A stretch of 22,006 bases of DNA from Mucilaginibacter sp. UBA4741. GTDB lineage: Bacteria > Bacteroidota > Bacteroidia > Sphingobacteriales > Sphingobacteriaceae. Within the stretch, counting starts at the first letter, position 1. Each line of letters starts with the position of its first letter. The stretch lies in the NCBI GenBank assembly GCA_002403905.1, contig DHIR01000113.1:24958-46963 (forward strand), given 5' to 3'. Under the pieces are notes generated by a model. It was given only the letters and a program-made list of their open reading frames with translations, was not told the DNA's origin and searched no databases. A program made the position numbers and the translations under genes. Below, piece by piece: positions 1-4,958 of the stretch.

Positions 1-726
1 GGTATCAACCGGCTCCGGCATACTGCGTTTGTTTTCATCAATACGTGAAGGGATGAGTTTCAGATCATCGTTAATCCTTTTTTTCTTAGCAGCGATCTGG
101 TCCTTATATTCCTTAACTGACTTTCCTGAATTTAACTCAGCTATCAGGCCGTCATAATTTGCCCGGTTCTTAGTCGTGCCGATTTGAGAAAGCACATCTT
201 CATTAGTAATGTTACCGGCCAGGTTAAGCAAAGTATTCCTTCTTTCTTTCCAGCCCCAGGTGGTATTATTGCTGTTAAAGTATAATGGGTTGGTAATTAG
301 CTTTAAAATATCATCCGGCAATAGCGCTTTTATCTTTGCCTGGTATTCGGCCTGGGCAAGGGGAACATCATTGTAGTAGTATAAAGTTTCATGGCCTTGA
401 AACTCGGTTTTTTCGTCGCCGCGCTTTTTAACCCATTTTTCTCGGAATACTTTTTTAAGTTCAAGCGTGGCATTATCAGTAATGAAATTAGCTGATACAA
501 CATGGTCCGCCCGGTTTAAATCAGTCCGTACCGTATTCTTAATATTAAAGTCTTTTTGGTCAAGGCTGTTTTTGCCGGTTAGCAGCCAGTTATAGGCATC
601 CGCAATAGATGTTTTCCCTATTTCATTGGCCGCAAATATGCTTGTCTGTAAGCTATCGAAATCAATAGACAGGTTTACTATCCCTTTGAAATTGATGATG
701 TTTATATTAGAAATTGTAATTTTCAT
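1..726 (-). CDS. SMC/Rad50-like AAA ATPase, N-terminal part (cut by window edge)
   Basis: An open minus-strand frame starts at an ATG at 726 and runs off the left edge; 242 residues are visible. The N-terminus (MKITISNINIINFKGI) is the usual beta-strand opening of RecF/SbcC/Rad50-type ATPases. It is followed by a P-loop at residues 32-40 (AANEIGKTS), in which Ala replaces the usual first Gly of GxxxxGKT. Residues 150-185 contain a W-rich segment and 'RRNTLLNLAGNITNEDVL', a pattern I recall from phage Rad50-like ATPases. From about residue 200 the sequence becomes Lys/Glu-rich and probably enters a coiled coil. Such phage proteins usually act in DNA recombination or repair with a nuclease partner, which would lie beyond the window. 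It is last in the visible leftward early operon, 42 bp after the preceding small gene. The family is fairly certain; the role is inferred. Confidence 0.8.
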   Translation of the reverse strand, partial: MKITISNINIINFKGIVNLSIDFDSLQTSIFAANEIGKTSIADAYNWLLTGKNSLDQKDFNIKNTVRTDLNRADHVVSANFITDNATLELKKVFREKWVKKRGDEKTEFQGHETLYYYNDVPLAQAEYQAKIKALLPDDILKLITNPLYFNSNNTTWGWKERRNTLLNLAGNITNEDVLSQIGTTKNRANYDGLIAELNSGKSVKEYKDQIAAKKKRINDDLKLIPSRIDENKRSMPEPVDT

Positions 727-768
727 GATGTTGTTTTTAAGTTATTTGTTAATGGATTATCCCAATAA

Positions 769-966
769 TTATAATCCTATTAAATTTTTAGCTTTTTCAA
801 GCGTGATGTTCATCCCGCTTTGGGATGCGTTCAGTAAATTGGCTTCGCGGATATAGGCGGCCCATTTGTTAAAGCCTTTTGCAAACCGCTTATCATGGCG
901 GTCAGAGGCCCCGTTCTTGTCGTATCCGAATGGATAGCAGGTTGATTGTATCTTACCTATTGGCAT
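769..966 (-). CDS. Small hypothetical early protein (65 aa)
   Basis: This short ORF in the early operon is not one I recognise. A TTG six bases upstream (972) would lengthen it by two residues, but the ATG at 966 follows a clear GGAGG (974-978) at good spacing, so I chose 966. The protein (MPIGKIQSTCYPFGYDKNGA...) has no membrane segment or signal peptide. It has a basic and aromatic middle (DKRFAKGFNKWAAYIREAN) and could bind nucleic acid, but no motif proves this. Its start overlaps the 3' end of the upstream gene by about 14 bp, and its Shine-Dalgarno lies inside that gene, which suggests translational coupling. Confidence 0.6.
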   Translation of the reverse strand: MPIGKIQSTCYPFGYDKNGASDRHDKRFAKGFNKWAAYIREANLLNASQSGMNITLEKAKNLIGL

Positions 967-1138
967 AAACAACCTCCATTTCTGCTGCGGCCATTGCTAC
1001 TACCTCGCGGTTCGCCTTTATCTGATTTTCAATATCAGCTTTTTGATCTCTCGGGGTGCCGGGATCATTTGCAAGGATCCTTAATAATTGCGTGTTGTTA
1101 TTAAGCTCGTTTACCAGCTTTACGATTTGCAGTATCAT
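953..1138 (-). CDS. Small hypothetical early protein (61 aa), helical
   Basis: A 61-residue leucine-, asparagine- and alanine-rich protein, predicted helical (MILQIVKLVNELNNNTQLLR...). I do not recognise a family. A strong Shine-Dalgarno (AAAGGAGG, about 9 bases upstream of ATG 1138) supports the start. The ATG overlaps the TGA of the upstream gene in an ATGA, and its own 3' end contains the Shine-Dalgarno for the next gene. It is a tightly packed member of the leftward early operon. The sequence suggests a soluble helical-hairpin protein, possibly oligomeric; no function can be assigned. Confidence 0.6.
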   Translation of the reverse strand: MILQIVKLVNELNNNTQLLRILANDPGTPRDQKADIENQIKANREVVAMAAAEMEVVYANR

Positions 1139-1317
1139 ATCTTTTTTCCTCCTTTCAGGGTGCGGCTTGTAGCCACTTCGCCGATAACTATTACGGATAC
1201 TACTATGGCCTGGAAATAATACACCTGCAGCATGTTATGCTCATTCAGATAAATTGTTATGCAGATCACTATGATCAGCATAAGGAACAGGATAAGGAAC
1301 AGGATAATGGATCTCAT
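1135..1317 (-). CDS. Small membrane protein (60 aa)
   Basis: The open frame extends further upstream, but that part lies over the neighbouring gene. The ATG at 1317 is preferred because AAAGGAG sits 8 bases upstream and because it overlaps the upstream stop as ATGA (1314-1317). From this start the protein is MRSIILFLILFLMLIIVICI..., with one very hydrophobic segment at residues 3-23 and a second moderate one at about 33-47 (YYFQAIVVSVIVIGE). A basic tail (SRTLKGGKKI) follows. It is probably a two-pass inner-membrane protein of unknown role. Early phage membrane proteins of this size often serve superinfection exclusion or host inhibition, but nothing here shows that directly. Confidence 0.6.
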   Translation of the reverse strand: MRSIILFLILFLMLIIVICITIYLNEHNMLQVYYFQAIVVSVIVIGEVATSRTLKGGKKI

Positions 1318-1673
1318 ATCATTGTCTCCTTTCCGGCTTCCAGATAAGCCTTGACTACTTCGTTTAAATTGTAATCGATGAAATGCGCGATAGTTAAGTC
1401 GCTGCATACGGTTACGTCCTGAAATTCCATGATGGCGAAAGTTTCCAGGCTGATCAGGCTGACGCGTACATCTTTCCAATCTTCATCCTTGGCCAGGCCG
1501 GTGTTAAGGATTTCCTCGTTGATGAAAGACACATCTACATGGTCCTCGCTAACGCATGCGCGTTCAATAAAGTAAACGGGTTTGCGGGTTGCTTTCAAAG
1601 CGTTGTGCGCGATCTCTAATTTTCTACGATTAGTTTTTGTAAATCGCAACTTTGTCATTACATTTGTTCTCAT
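1314..1673 (-). CDS. Hypothetical early protein (119 aa)
   Basis: A 119-residue ORF with a basic N-terminus (MRTNVMTKLRFTKTNRRKL) and an acidic remainder that looks like a mixed alpha/beta domain. No catalytic motif, signal peptide or membrane segment is visible and I do not recognise it. A second in-frame ATG at 1658 is an alternative start; neither has a good Shine-Dalgarno. It leads the cluster of ATGA-overlapped small genes running leftward and lies 56 bp after the upstream gene. That gap holds a G+C-rich hairpin and a palindrome (see 1688-1727). The coding call rests on length, codon regularity and gene packing. Confidence 0.6.
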   Translation of the reverse strand: MRTNVMTKLRFTKTNRRKLEIAHNALKATRKPVYFIERACVSEDHVDVSFINEEILNTGLAKDEDWKDVRVSLISLETFAIMEFQDVTVCSDLTIAHFIDYNLNEVVKAYLEAGKETMI

Positions 1674-1687
1674 TCTTATCGAATTAA

Positions 1688-1701
1688 AATTGTTTACAAT
1701 T
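1688..1701. promoter_or_regulatory. Palindrome AATTGT-TT-ACAATT
   Basis: A 14-bp inverted repeat with 6-bp arms and a 2-bp centre lies between the hairpin at 1703 and the start of the 119-aa gene, about 15 bp upstream of its start codon. It could be a small repressor site or simply part of an RNA structure. No partner copy was found in the window, so it is only a candidate. Confidence 0.3.
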
Positions 1702-1702
1702 A

Positions 1703-1727
1703 GCCCGGTTCCTGCCGGGCTTTTTTT
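1703..1727 (+). terminator. Intrinsic terminator-like hairpin facing rightward
   Basis: A perfect 6-bp stem GCCCGG/CCGGGC with a 6-nt loop (TTCCTG) is followed on the plus strand by seven T residues (1721-1727). This is the classic Rho-independent layout for a rightward transcript. On the minus strand, where the surrounding genes lie, the hairpin is preceded by A residues and followed by TAATTG rather than a U tract, so it would be a weak terminator in that direction. Confidence 0.55.
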
Positions 1728-1729
1728 AT

Positions 1730-1942
1730 TTAGTACTGATTAAATTTTGGTTCCCATCCCGGGAAGTACTTCCGTATTTCAGCAAGCTCGTCCTGGTGGG
1801 TTTTATAAAAGTTCTTTACGGCCTTCCTATGCCCCTTAAGGGCCATCCTGGTGGCGAACTCCTCATATTTTGTAGGCGCAGCAACAGGCGTTTGTTCTTT
1901 GGCCGGCCCGATAGAAACAATATTTGAATGTGCTATATGCAT
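1730..1942 (-). CDS. Small hypothetical early protein (70 aa)
   Basis: A 70-residue ORF one gene downstream of the Cro-like gene in the leftward early operon. The N-terminal 25 residues are Ala/Pro/Thr-rich and probably flexible. They are followed by a basic helical section (TRMALKGHRKAVKNFYKTHQ) and an acidic/aromatic end (AEIRKYFPGWEPKFNQY). I do not recognise a family. A weak Shine-Dalgarno (GGAAG, about 8 bases upstream of ATG 1942) overlaps the stop of the gene before it, which fits coupled translation. The basic helix suggests a nucleic-acid or protein-binding adaptor, but that is a guess. Confidence 0.55.
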   Translation of the reverse strand: MHIAHSNIVSIGPAKEQTPVAAPTKYEEFATRMALKGHRKAVKNFYKTHQDELAEIRKYFPGWEPKFNQY

Positions 1943-1944
1943 GG

Positions 1945-2157
1945 CTATACTTCCGTTAATTTATAAACTAACCCGGTATTGGCTTCTAATAACCTGCGGG
2001 CCTCAATAACCAGTTCGTCCGGATACTCTTCCTTAAGCGTATGCAGCTCATTTCTCACCTTATTGTAATCCATTCCTATGTTATTAGCCAGGGTGCGGAT
2101 CATCCCCTGGGGGGCATTTTGCCTAATGAATAAAATTTCTCTTGTGTCGACTATCAT
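1945..2157 (-). CDS. Cro-like small HTH regulator
   Basis: A 70-residue protein whose middle (RTLANNIGMDYNKVRNEL, about residues 21-38) fits the helix-turn-helix spacing: Ala in the first helix, Gly in the turn, Val in the recognition helix. A second helix (EEYPDELVIEARRLLEA) follows. It is the first gene leftward of the divergent control region, opposite the CI-like repressor, which is the genetic position of Cro or an early activator. A near-consensus Bacteroidota promoter (TATATTTG at 2198-2191, TTG at 2222-2220) would give a leader of about 27 nt. The exact family is unknown to me. The regulator role comes from the HTH-like pattern plus position. Confidence 0.6.
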   Translation of the reverse strand: MIVDTREILFIRQNAPQGMIRTLANNIGMDYNKVRNELHTLKEEYPDELVIEARRLLEANTGLVYKLTEV

Positions 2158-2171
2158 ATTAATTATCTTTG
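2142..2171 (+). promoter_or_regulatory. Rightward promoter for the repressor
   Basis: TTG at 2142-2144, a 19-bp spacer, then TATCTTTG at 2164-2171. This matches the Bacteroidota housekeeping promoter consensus (-33 TTG, -7 TAnnTTTG, spacing about 19-21). It would start a transcript near 2176, giving a leader of about 90 nt for the CI-like repressor. Its -33 element lies inside the 5' end of the leftward Cro-like gene, so the two transcripts interlock. Confidence 0.65.
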
Positions 2172-2189
2172 CTTATCTGATTTGCTTAT
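2168..2189. repeat. Direct repeat TTTGCTTAT x2 in the control region
   Basis: TTTGCTTAT occurs at 2168-2176 and again at 2181-2189. The first copy overlaps the -7 element of the rightward promoter. The second lies near the expected start of the leftward transcript. It may be a second class of protein-binding site (for example for the Cro-like protein) or chance in AT-rich DNA. Confidence 0.35.
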
Positions 2190-2190
2190 A

Positions 2191-2222
2191 CAAATATAAA
2201 GTATTATTTCATACTATTGCAA
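2191..2222 (-). promoter_or_regulatory. Leftward early promoter
   Basis: On the minus strand, TTG at 2222-2220 is followed by a 21-bp spacer and TATATTTG at 2198-2191, a full match to the -7 motif TAnnTTTG. Transcription would start near 2185 and read into the Cro-like gene and the early operon. The spacer and -33 element coincide with the AGTAT/ATACT array at 2200-2226, so this promoter is probably controlled by the repressor. Confidence 0.65.
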
Positions 2223-2231
2223 GTATTATTT
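2199..2231. promoter_or_regulatory. Candidate repressor operator array
   Basis: AGTAT (2200-2204), ATACT (2211-2215) and AGTAT (2222-2226) alternate in orientation with an exact 11-bp period, forming two overlapping inverted repeats with 6-bp spacers. The same block contains an 11-bp direct repeat AAGTATTATTT (2199-2209 and 2221-2231) at a 22-bp period, two helical turns. It sits across the -33 and spacer of the leftward promoter, as expected for an operator of the adjacent repressor or Cro-like protein. Confidence 0.55.
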
Positions 2232-2266
2232 TAGAAAAGTTATTAACATCTATAAAAAAAAAGGAA

Positions 2267-2875
2267 GTGAGTGCAACTTTAGCGGAAAAAATTAAAGCCC
2301 AAAGGGTAAAAAAAGGGCTGAACAAGACCCAATTAGCCGATATGGTCGAAGTTACACCGACTGCTATAGGTCAATTTGAAAAAGGTGCAAACTTTCCAAA
2401 AACTGAAGTATTGCTTAAGCTTAGTAAGATTCTGGACTATGATTTTGTTAACGCTGCTGATGATGACAATATTTTGTCCGAGCCAGCACATGGTTATAAT
2501 GAAAAAATCTCTTGGGCCGTTAAGGGTATTCCTATGTACAATATACCGGGTTCAGCCTCATTAATAGAAATGTATGGTGATGCTAATGATGTAAAAATTG
2601 TAGGCTATTTAAATATACCCGGCGCTACTAAAGACAGTGATTTACCGCCGCCGCGGCCTACCTGTACCATCCGTATGCGCTGTTTGGCCATCTCAAGGAT
2701 AAGCTGCATCGGATTTAAGATTAATCGCTTACGAGGCTTTAAATCCTGCTTAAGCATTGCCTATCTCCTTAGCATCTTCAATTATTACCGCGTCTTCCGC
2801 GGTGGCATTCATAGCATCCACAACCATGGTAAGGTCTATCTTGCCGCCCTTAATCAGGAAGCGCAGCGCCTTTAG
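2267..2875 (+). CDS. CI-like XRE repressor, C-terminal domain lost (truncated, fused to antisense sequence)
   Basis: The HTH domain at residues 5-60 (LAEKIKAQRVKKGLNKTQLA... IGQFEKG) is a clear XRE/HTH_3 fold. After an acidic linker comes the stretch typical of Bacteroidota LexA-like phage repressors (VKGIPMYNI ... GYLNIPG, residues 86-119). That family then continues into an S24 peptidase domain with a Ser-Lys dyad. Here the family sequence stops at about residue 125 (position 2641). The frame continues about 77 codons through sequence that is the antisense of the terminase genes, giving a Pro/Arg/Cys-rich tail with no S24 features. The start is uncertain: GTG 2267 follows AAGGAA very closely and gives the usual short N-terminus, while the nearest upstream ATG (2126) would add a sequence antisense to the Cro-like gene. 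As drawn, the protein could bind DNA but would lack self-cleavage and probably dimerisation. Confidence 0.7.
   Translation: MSATLAEKIKAQRVKKGLNKTQLADMVEVTPTAIGQFEKGANFPKTEVLLKLSKILDYDFVNAADDDNILSEPAHGYNEKISWAVKGIPMYNIPGSASLIEMYGDANDVKIVGYLNIPGATKDSDLPPPRPTCTIRMRCLAISRISCIGFKINRLRGFKSCLSIAYLLSIFNYYRVFRGGIHSIHNHGKVYLAALNQEAQRL
2605..2757 (-). pseudogene. terL: Terminase large subunit, N-terminal fragment (50 codons)
   Basis: The frame opens at ATG 2757, overlapping the TerS stop by 8 bp (ATGCTTAA), the expected coupling for a terS-terL pair. The product begins MLKQDLKPRKRLILNPMQLI and reaches VQVGRGGGKS at residues 31-40, a terminase-type variant Walker A in which the first Gly is replaced (Val33). 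Lys39 and Ser40 are the ATP-binding residues. Ten codons later it hits TAG at 2605-2607, inside sequence belonging to the opposing repressor gene. Full TerL proteins are typically 400-600 residues, with Walker B and an RNase H-like nuclease domain. None of that is present here and no second fragment occurs in the window. This copy cannot package DNA. The family call relies on the Walker pattern and position after TerS. Confidence 0.65.
2633..2650. other. Recombination or deletion junction between repressor and terminase
   Basis: Reading rightward, recognisable repressor sequence ends around 2641. Reading leftward, recognisable terminase sequence (Walker A GRGGGKS) ends around 2638. The two families therefore meet within a few bases and both proteins are cut. 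The spot lies beside a G+C-rich run (CCGCCGCCGCGG at 2645-2656). This is the expected signature of a deletion, illegitimate recombination or assembly chimera. Confidence 0.65.
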
Positions 2876-3340
2876 CATCACATCGTCAATGGCCAGCTCA
2901 TAGGTGTGCGGCTCCAGTTCTTCCCAATTGAACGCATCGGCATCCGTATCATTAACACCCTGTATGCGAGCGATCGCTAAGGCGCACAGGCGCATTTCGC
3001 CCGGATCATTCATAGCACGGGCCATGGTAAGCGCGTCTTTCACTATCTCAGTAGTGAGGTGCCTGATACCTTCCTTTGTTGATTTTGATATATCGCCGAA
3101 AAGGGAAATGGCGTTGGCGCAATCGCGGTAAGCTGTCGCCCTGGACAGATCAGGAAACCGCTTCATTAATATGGCTACCGCGTCGGCTGTGGTGTTATAA
3201 TTGCGCATCAGGGTGAAAGCCTCCATCCATCGGGTTACCAGGCCTTTTTCATGGTCTGTTAACTCAACCTCCGCTTTGTCATCCTTCATGAAAGCGACTA
3301 TCTTCTCATAACTGCCTGATTTGCCTAATAGTTTCGTCAT
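2750..3340 (-). CDS. terS: Terminase small subunit-like protein
   Basis: A 196-residue, mostly helical protein. Residues 48-80 (YNTTADAVAILMKRFPDLSR...YRDCANAI) look like a DNA-binding helix-turn-helix, and a long helical section follows (EIVKDALTMARAMNDPGEM). Small terminases recognise the phage packaging site through an N-terminal HTH and oligomerise through a central helical domain, which fits this outline. It starts in an ATGA overlap with the methyltransferase stop, and its own end overlaps the start of the terminase large-subunit fragment. Context is the strongest evidence, because TerS sequences are poorly conserved. With TerL broken downstream, it would have no packaging partner in this element. 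Confidence 0.6.
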   Translation of the reverse strand: MTKLLGKSGSYEKIVAFMKDDKAEVELTDHEKGLVTRWMEAFTLMRNYNTTADAVAILMKRFPDLSRATAYRDCANAISLFGDISKSTKEGIRHLTTEIVKDALTMARAMNDPGEMRLCALAIARIQGVNDTDADAFNWEELEPHTYELAIDDVMLKALRFLIKGGKIDLTMVVDAMNATAEDAVIIEDAKEIGNA

Positions 3341-4386
3341 GCGGTTTCTTTTAAAATAGTATTCGATTGCTTTTTATGCCATCTTTTTATCCGCTCGTTA
3401 GCTTCCTTTTGCGATACAGGATCATTATCAATTCCGATATAATTACGCCCCGTTTCCAAACAAGCCTCACAAGTAGGCCCTGTGCCGTTATGCGGATCAA
3501 GCACTACGCCGCCTTCCGGGCAATAAAGCTTAACCAGCTGTGTCATTAATTTAACCGGCTTAATAGTTGGATGGGTAGCGCCTGCACGTTCGGATGGGGA
3601 TGCTTTTGCTACATAGAAAAAACGGGATGCACCACCTTTGTCATTGTAACACGGTGTTAATTGGCCCGCTTTAGCAGTTGTGAAATTGCCGTTCGTTCCT
3701 GTCTGAAACTTTGCTGTTCTTCTATCACCTCCTGAAATACCACTTTGTTCATCCATCTGAATTGCAACATCTTCGTCAATAATGATATTTGTAGGATATC
3801 GGCCATCTGCCAACCTTTTAGTTATTCTATGGTCAAATTTTCCATACACGTTACCTGTTTTTACAGTACTGTGGGCCTCCCAGTTGGGCCTATGCCCCTT
3901 ATCGTTATCTGCAACCTCTATCCTGCATTCATCAATATTTAATAATTGCACCGGCCCTGGTTTCCTTGCAACGCATATAGGCTCATTAGCTGGCTTTAAA
4001 CAGGATTTGCTTTTCGGAAACCCGCTGCCATATATCCATTGTATACAATCTCTTATTTCAAACCCAGCCAATTCGATAGCTAAACTGCCTAAATGATAAG
4101 TACGTGTGCCGAAAAACGAAAGCAAATAACCGCCAGGCTTTAGCACCCGTAAACATTCTTTCCATAGAATAGGTTGCGGTACGAAAGCATCCCATTTTTT
4201 ACCCATAAATCCGGTGCCTGTAATTTCATAGTAACCAGTTGTTACCCATGCCTGCAAAAGCTTAACCAAGTTTTGCTTTTTACCTAATCCATAAGGACTA
4301 TCCGTAATTATGGCATCAATTGAATTATCAGGGAGTGATTTTATAAATTCGATATTGTCGGAAAGGTTGATTGTGTTTAATTTCAT
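3337..4386 (-). CDS. DNA methyltransferase (N4-cytosine or N6-adenine, beta class)
   Basis: A 349-residue protein of the N6_N4_Mtase family. The catalytic motif IV is TDSPYG (residues 28-33) and the S-adenosylmethionine motif I comes late (VVLDPHNGTGPT, about 294-305), so the order IV then I marks the beta class. GFMGKKWD (59-66), VLKPGGYLLSFFGTRTYH (81-98) and HPTIKPVKLM (272-281) are characteristic of phage-borne members. Motif IV is DSPY rather than DPPY, and motif I has His-Asn where Phe and a small residue are usual. The pattern does not settle whether it modifies adenine or cytosine. No restriction gene is adjacent, so it is an orphan enzyme, probably protecting phage DNA from host restriction. 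It overlaps its neighbours by ATGA on both sides. Confidence 0.85.
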   Translation of the reverse strand: MKLNTINLSDNIEFIKSLPDNSIDAIITDSPYGLGKKQNLVKLLQAWVTTGYYEITGTGFMGKKWDAFVPQPILWKECLRVLKPGGYLLSFFGTRTYHLGSLAIELAGFEIRDCIQWIYGSGFPKSKSCLKPANEPICVARKPGPVQLLNIDECRIEVADNDKGHRPNWEAHSTVKTGNVYGKFDHRITKRLADGRYPTNIIIDEDVAIQMDEQSGISGGDRRTAKFQTGTNGNFTTAKAGQLTPCYNDKGGASRFFYVAKASPSERAGATHPTIKPVKLMTQLVKLYCPEGGVVLDPHNGTGPTCEACLETGRNYIGIDNDPVSQKEANERIKRWHKKQSNTILKETA

Positions 4387-4670
4387 CGTTTCTTTAAATC
4401 ATTCAGGTAAGTAGATTCTGCTATTTTATGCTCTATGGCCATGGCCGGGGATGACAACTGTTTAGTGAGCTGGATAACACTGCCGTTTAATTCTGCCTTG
4501 CGCATATACCGGCCTTTTAAAAAAGCGATGCCGGCAGGGTCTTCCTGATCGCTAAGCCTTTCTATCGCTACGCCGGTAATGATGGCAATTTCATTTTTAA
4601 GCATATACCGGTAGGCGAAGTCCTGCACCTCAGCTAATATTTCTTCTGTTGTTTGCTGCTGATCGCTCAT
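4383..4670 (-). CDS. Small helical protein upstream of the methyltransferase (95 aa)
   Basis: A 95-residue acidic, helical protein (MSDQQQTTEEILAEVQDFAY...). The middle, EIAIITGVAIERLSDQEDPA followed by GIAFLKGRYMRKAELNGSVI, resembles small packaging-region proteins of Bacteroidota phages that I recall only loosely. They contain a helical section after a short HTH-like turn. A Shine-Dalgarno GGAG lies about 8 bases upstream of ATG 4670. The start overlaps the upstream lipoprotein stop and the end overlaps the methyltransferase start, both as ATGA. It could be a second DNA-binding packaging component, but the function is unknown. Confidence 0.55.
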   Translation of the reverse strand: MSDQQQTTEEILAEVQDFAYRYMLKNEIAIITGVAIERLSDQEDPAGIAFLKGRYMRKAELNGSVIQLTKQLSSPAMAIEHKIAESTYLNDLKKR

Positions 4671-4954
4671 TTATTTATCTCCTCCAAAATCCATTCGATA
4701 TTTGCTGCCGCTATTTTCGGATCCCAAATGATTGTGCCGGTTTCTATACGCGGGTTACGGGTATAGTTCGCGGACCCTGCCGTATAAGTTATATGAACTG
4801 TGTCTTTTTCTATAACTGTATCTTTAAAATATGGGACAATGTTTCCTTGAATATAAGGCAAGGTTACTTTATAGCATTTATGATGTTTTTCTTTGCCTAA
4901 GCACCCTGAAAGAATAATACATAAAACAAAAATTACCGTAAATTTATATATCAT
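4667..4954 (-). CDS. Small lipoprotein (95 aa)
   Basis: The N-terminus MIYKFTVIFVLCIILSGCLG is a signal peptide with lipobox LSGC (Cys18), so the mature protein should be lipidated and face the periplasm or outer membrane. The remaining 77 residues look beta-rich (KDTVHITYTAGSANYTRN...). I do not recognise a domain. It directly follows the secreted nuclease gene with a 4-bp gap and ends in an ATGA overlap with the next gene. It is therefore part of the same envelope cassette as the candidate spanin and lysozymes. Possible roles are an envelope lysis accessory or a superinfection-exclusion lipoprotein. Confidence 0.6.
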   Translation of the reverse strand: MIYKFTVIFVLCIILSGCLGKEKHHKCYKVTLPYIQGNIVPYFKDTVIEKDTVHITYTAGSANYTRNPRIETGTIIWDPKIAAANIEWILEEINK

Positions 4955-4958
4955 TGCC

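Noticed and set aside
754..777. GGATTAT...ATAATCC hairpin after the 65-aa gene
   Set aside because: The 10-nt loop, A+T-rich arms and absence of a following T tract on the minus strand make it unconvincing as a terminator.
626..856. Plus-strand 76-aa frame with hydrophobic residues
   Set aside because: It is antisense to the start of the SMC/Rad50-like gene and to the downstream small gene; its hydrophobic codons are the complement of a normal coding sequence.
1135..1479. 114-aa version of the small membrane protein
   Set aside because: Its first 54 residues are an out-of-frame read of the neighbouring gene and are unusually rich in Arg/His/Cys; the ATG at 1317 has a Shine-Dalgarno and an ATGA overlap.
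2078..2266. Long N-terminal extension of the repressor with a membrane-like segment
   Set aside because: The extension is antisense to the Cro-like gene and crosses the promoter region; repressors of this family normally begin shortly before the HTH.
2376..2564. Plus-strand 62-aa frame within the repressor gene
   Set aside because: It is a shifted frame inside a clear HTH repressor and has no independent signal.
2904..3131. Plus-strand Ser-rich frame over the TerS gene
   Set aside because: It is a complementary shadow of the TerS-like gene; low-complexity composition and no start signal.
3745..4096. Two plus-strand frames over the methyltransferase
   Set aside because: Both are antisense to conserved methyltransferase motifs, so coding constraint is on the minus strand.
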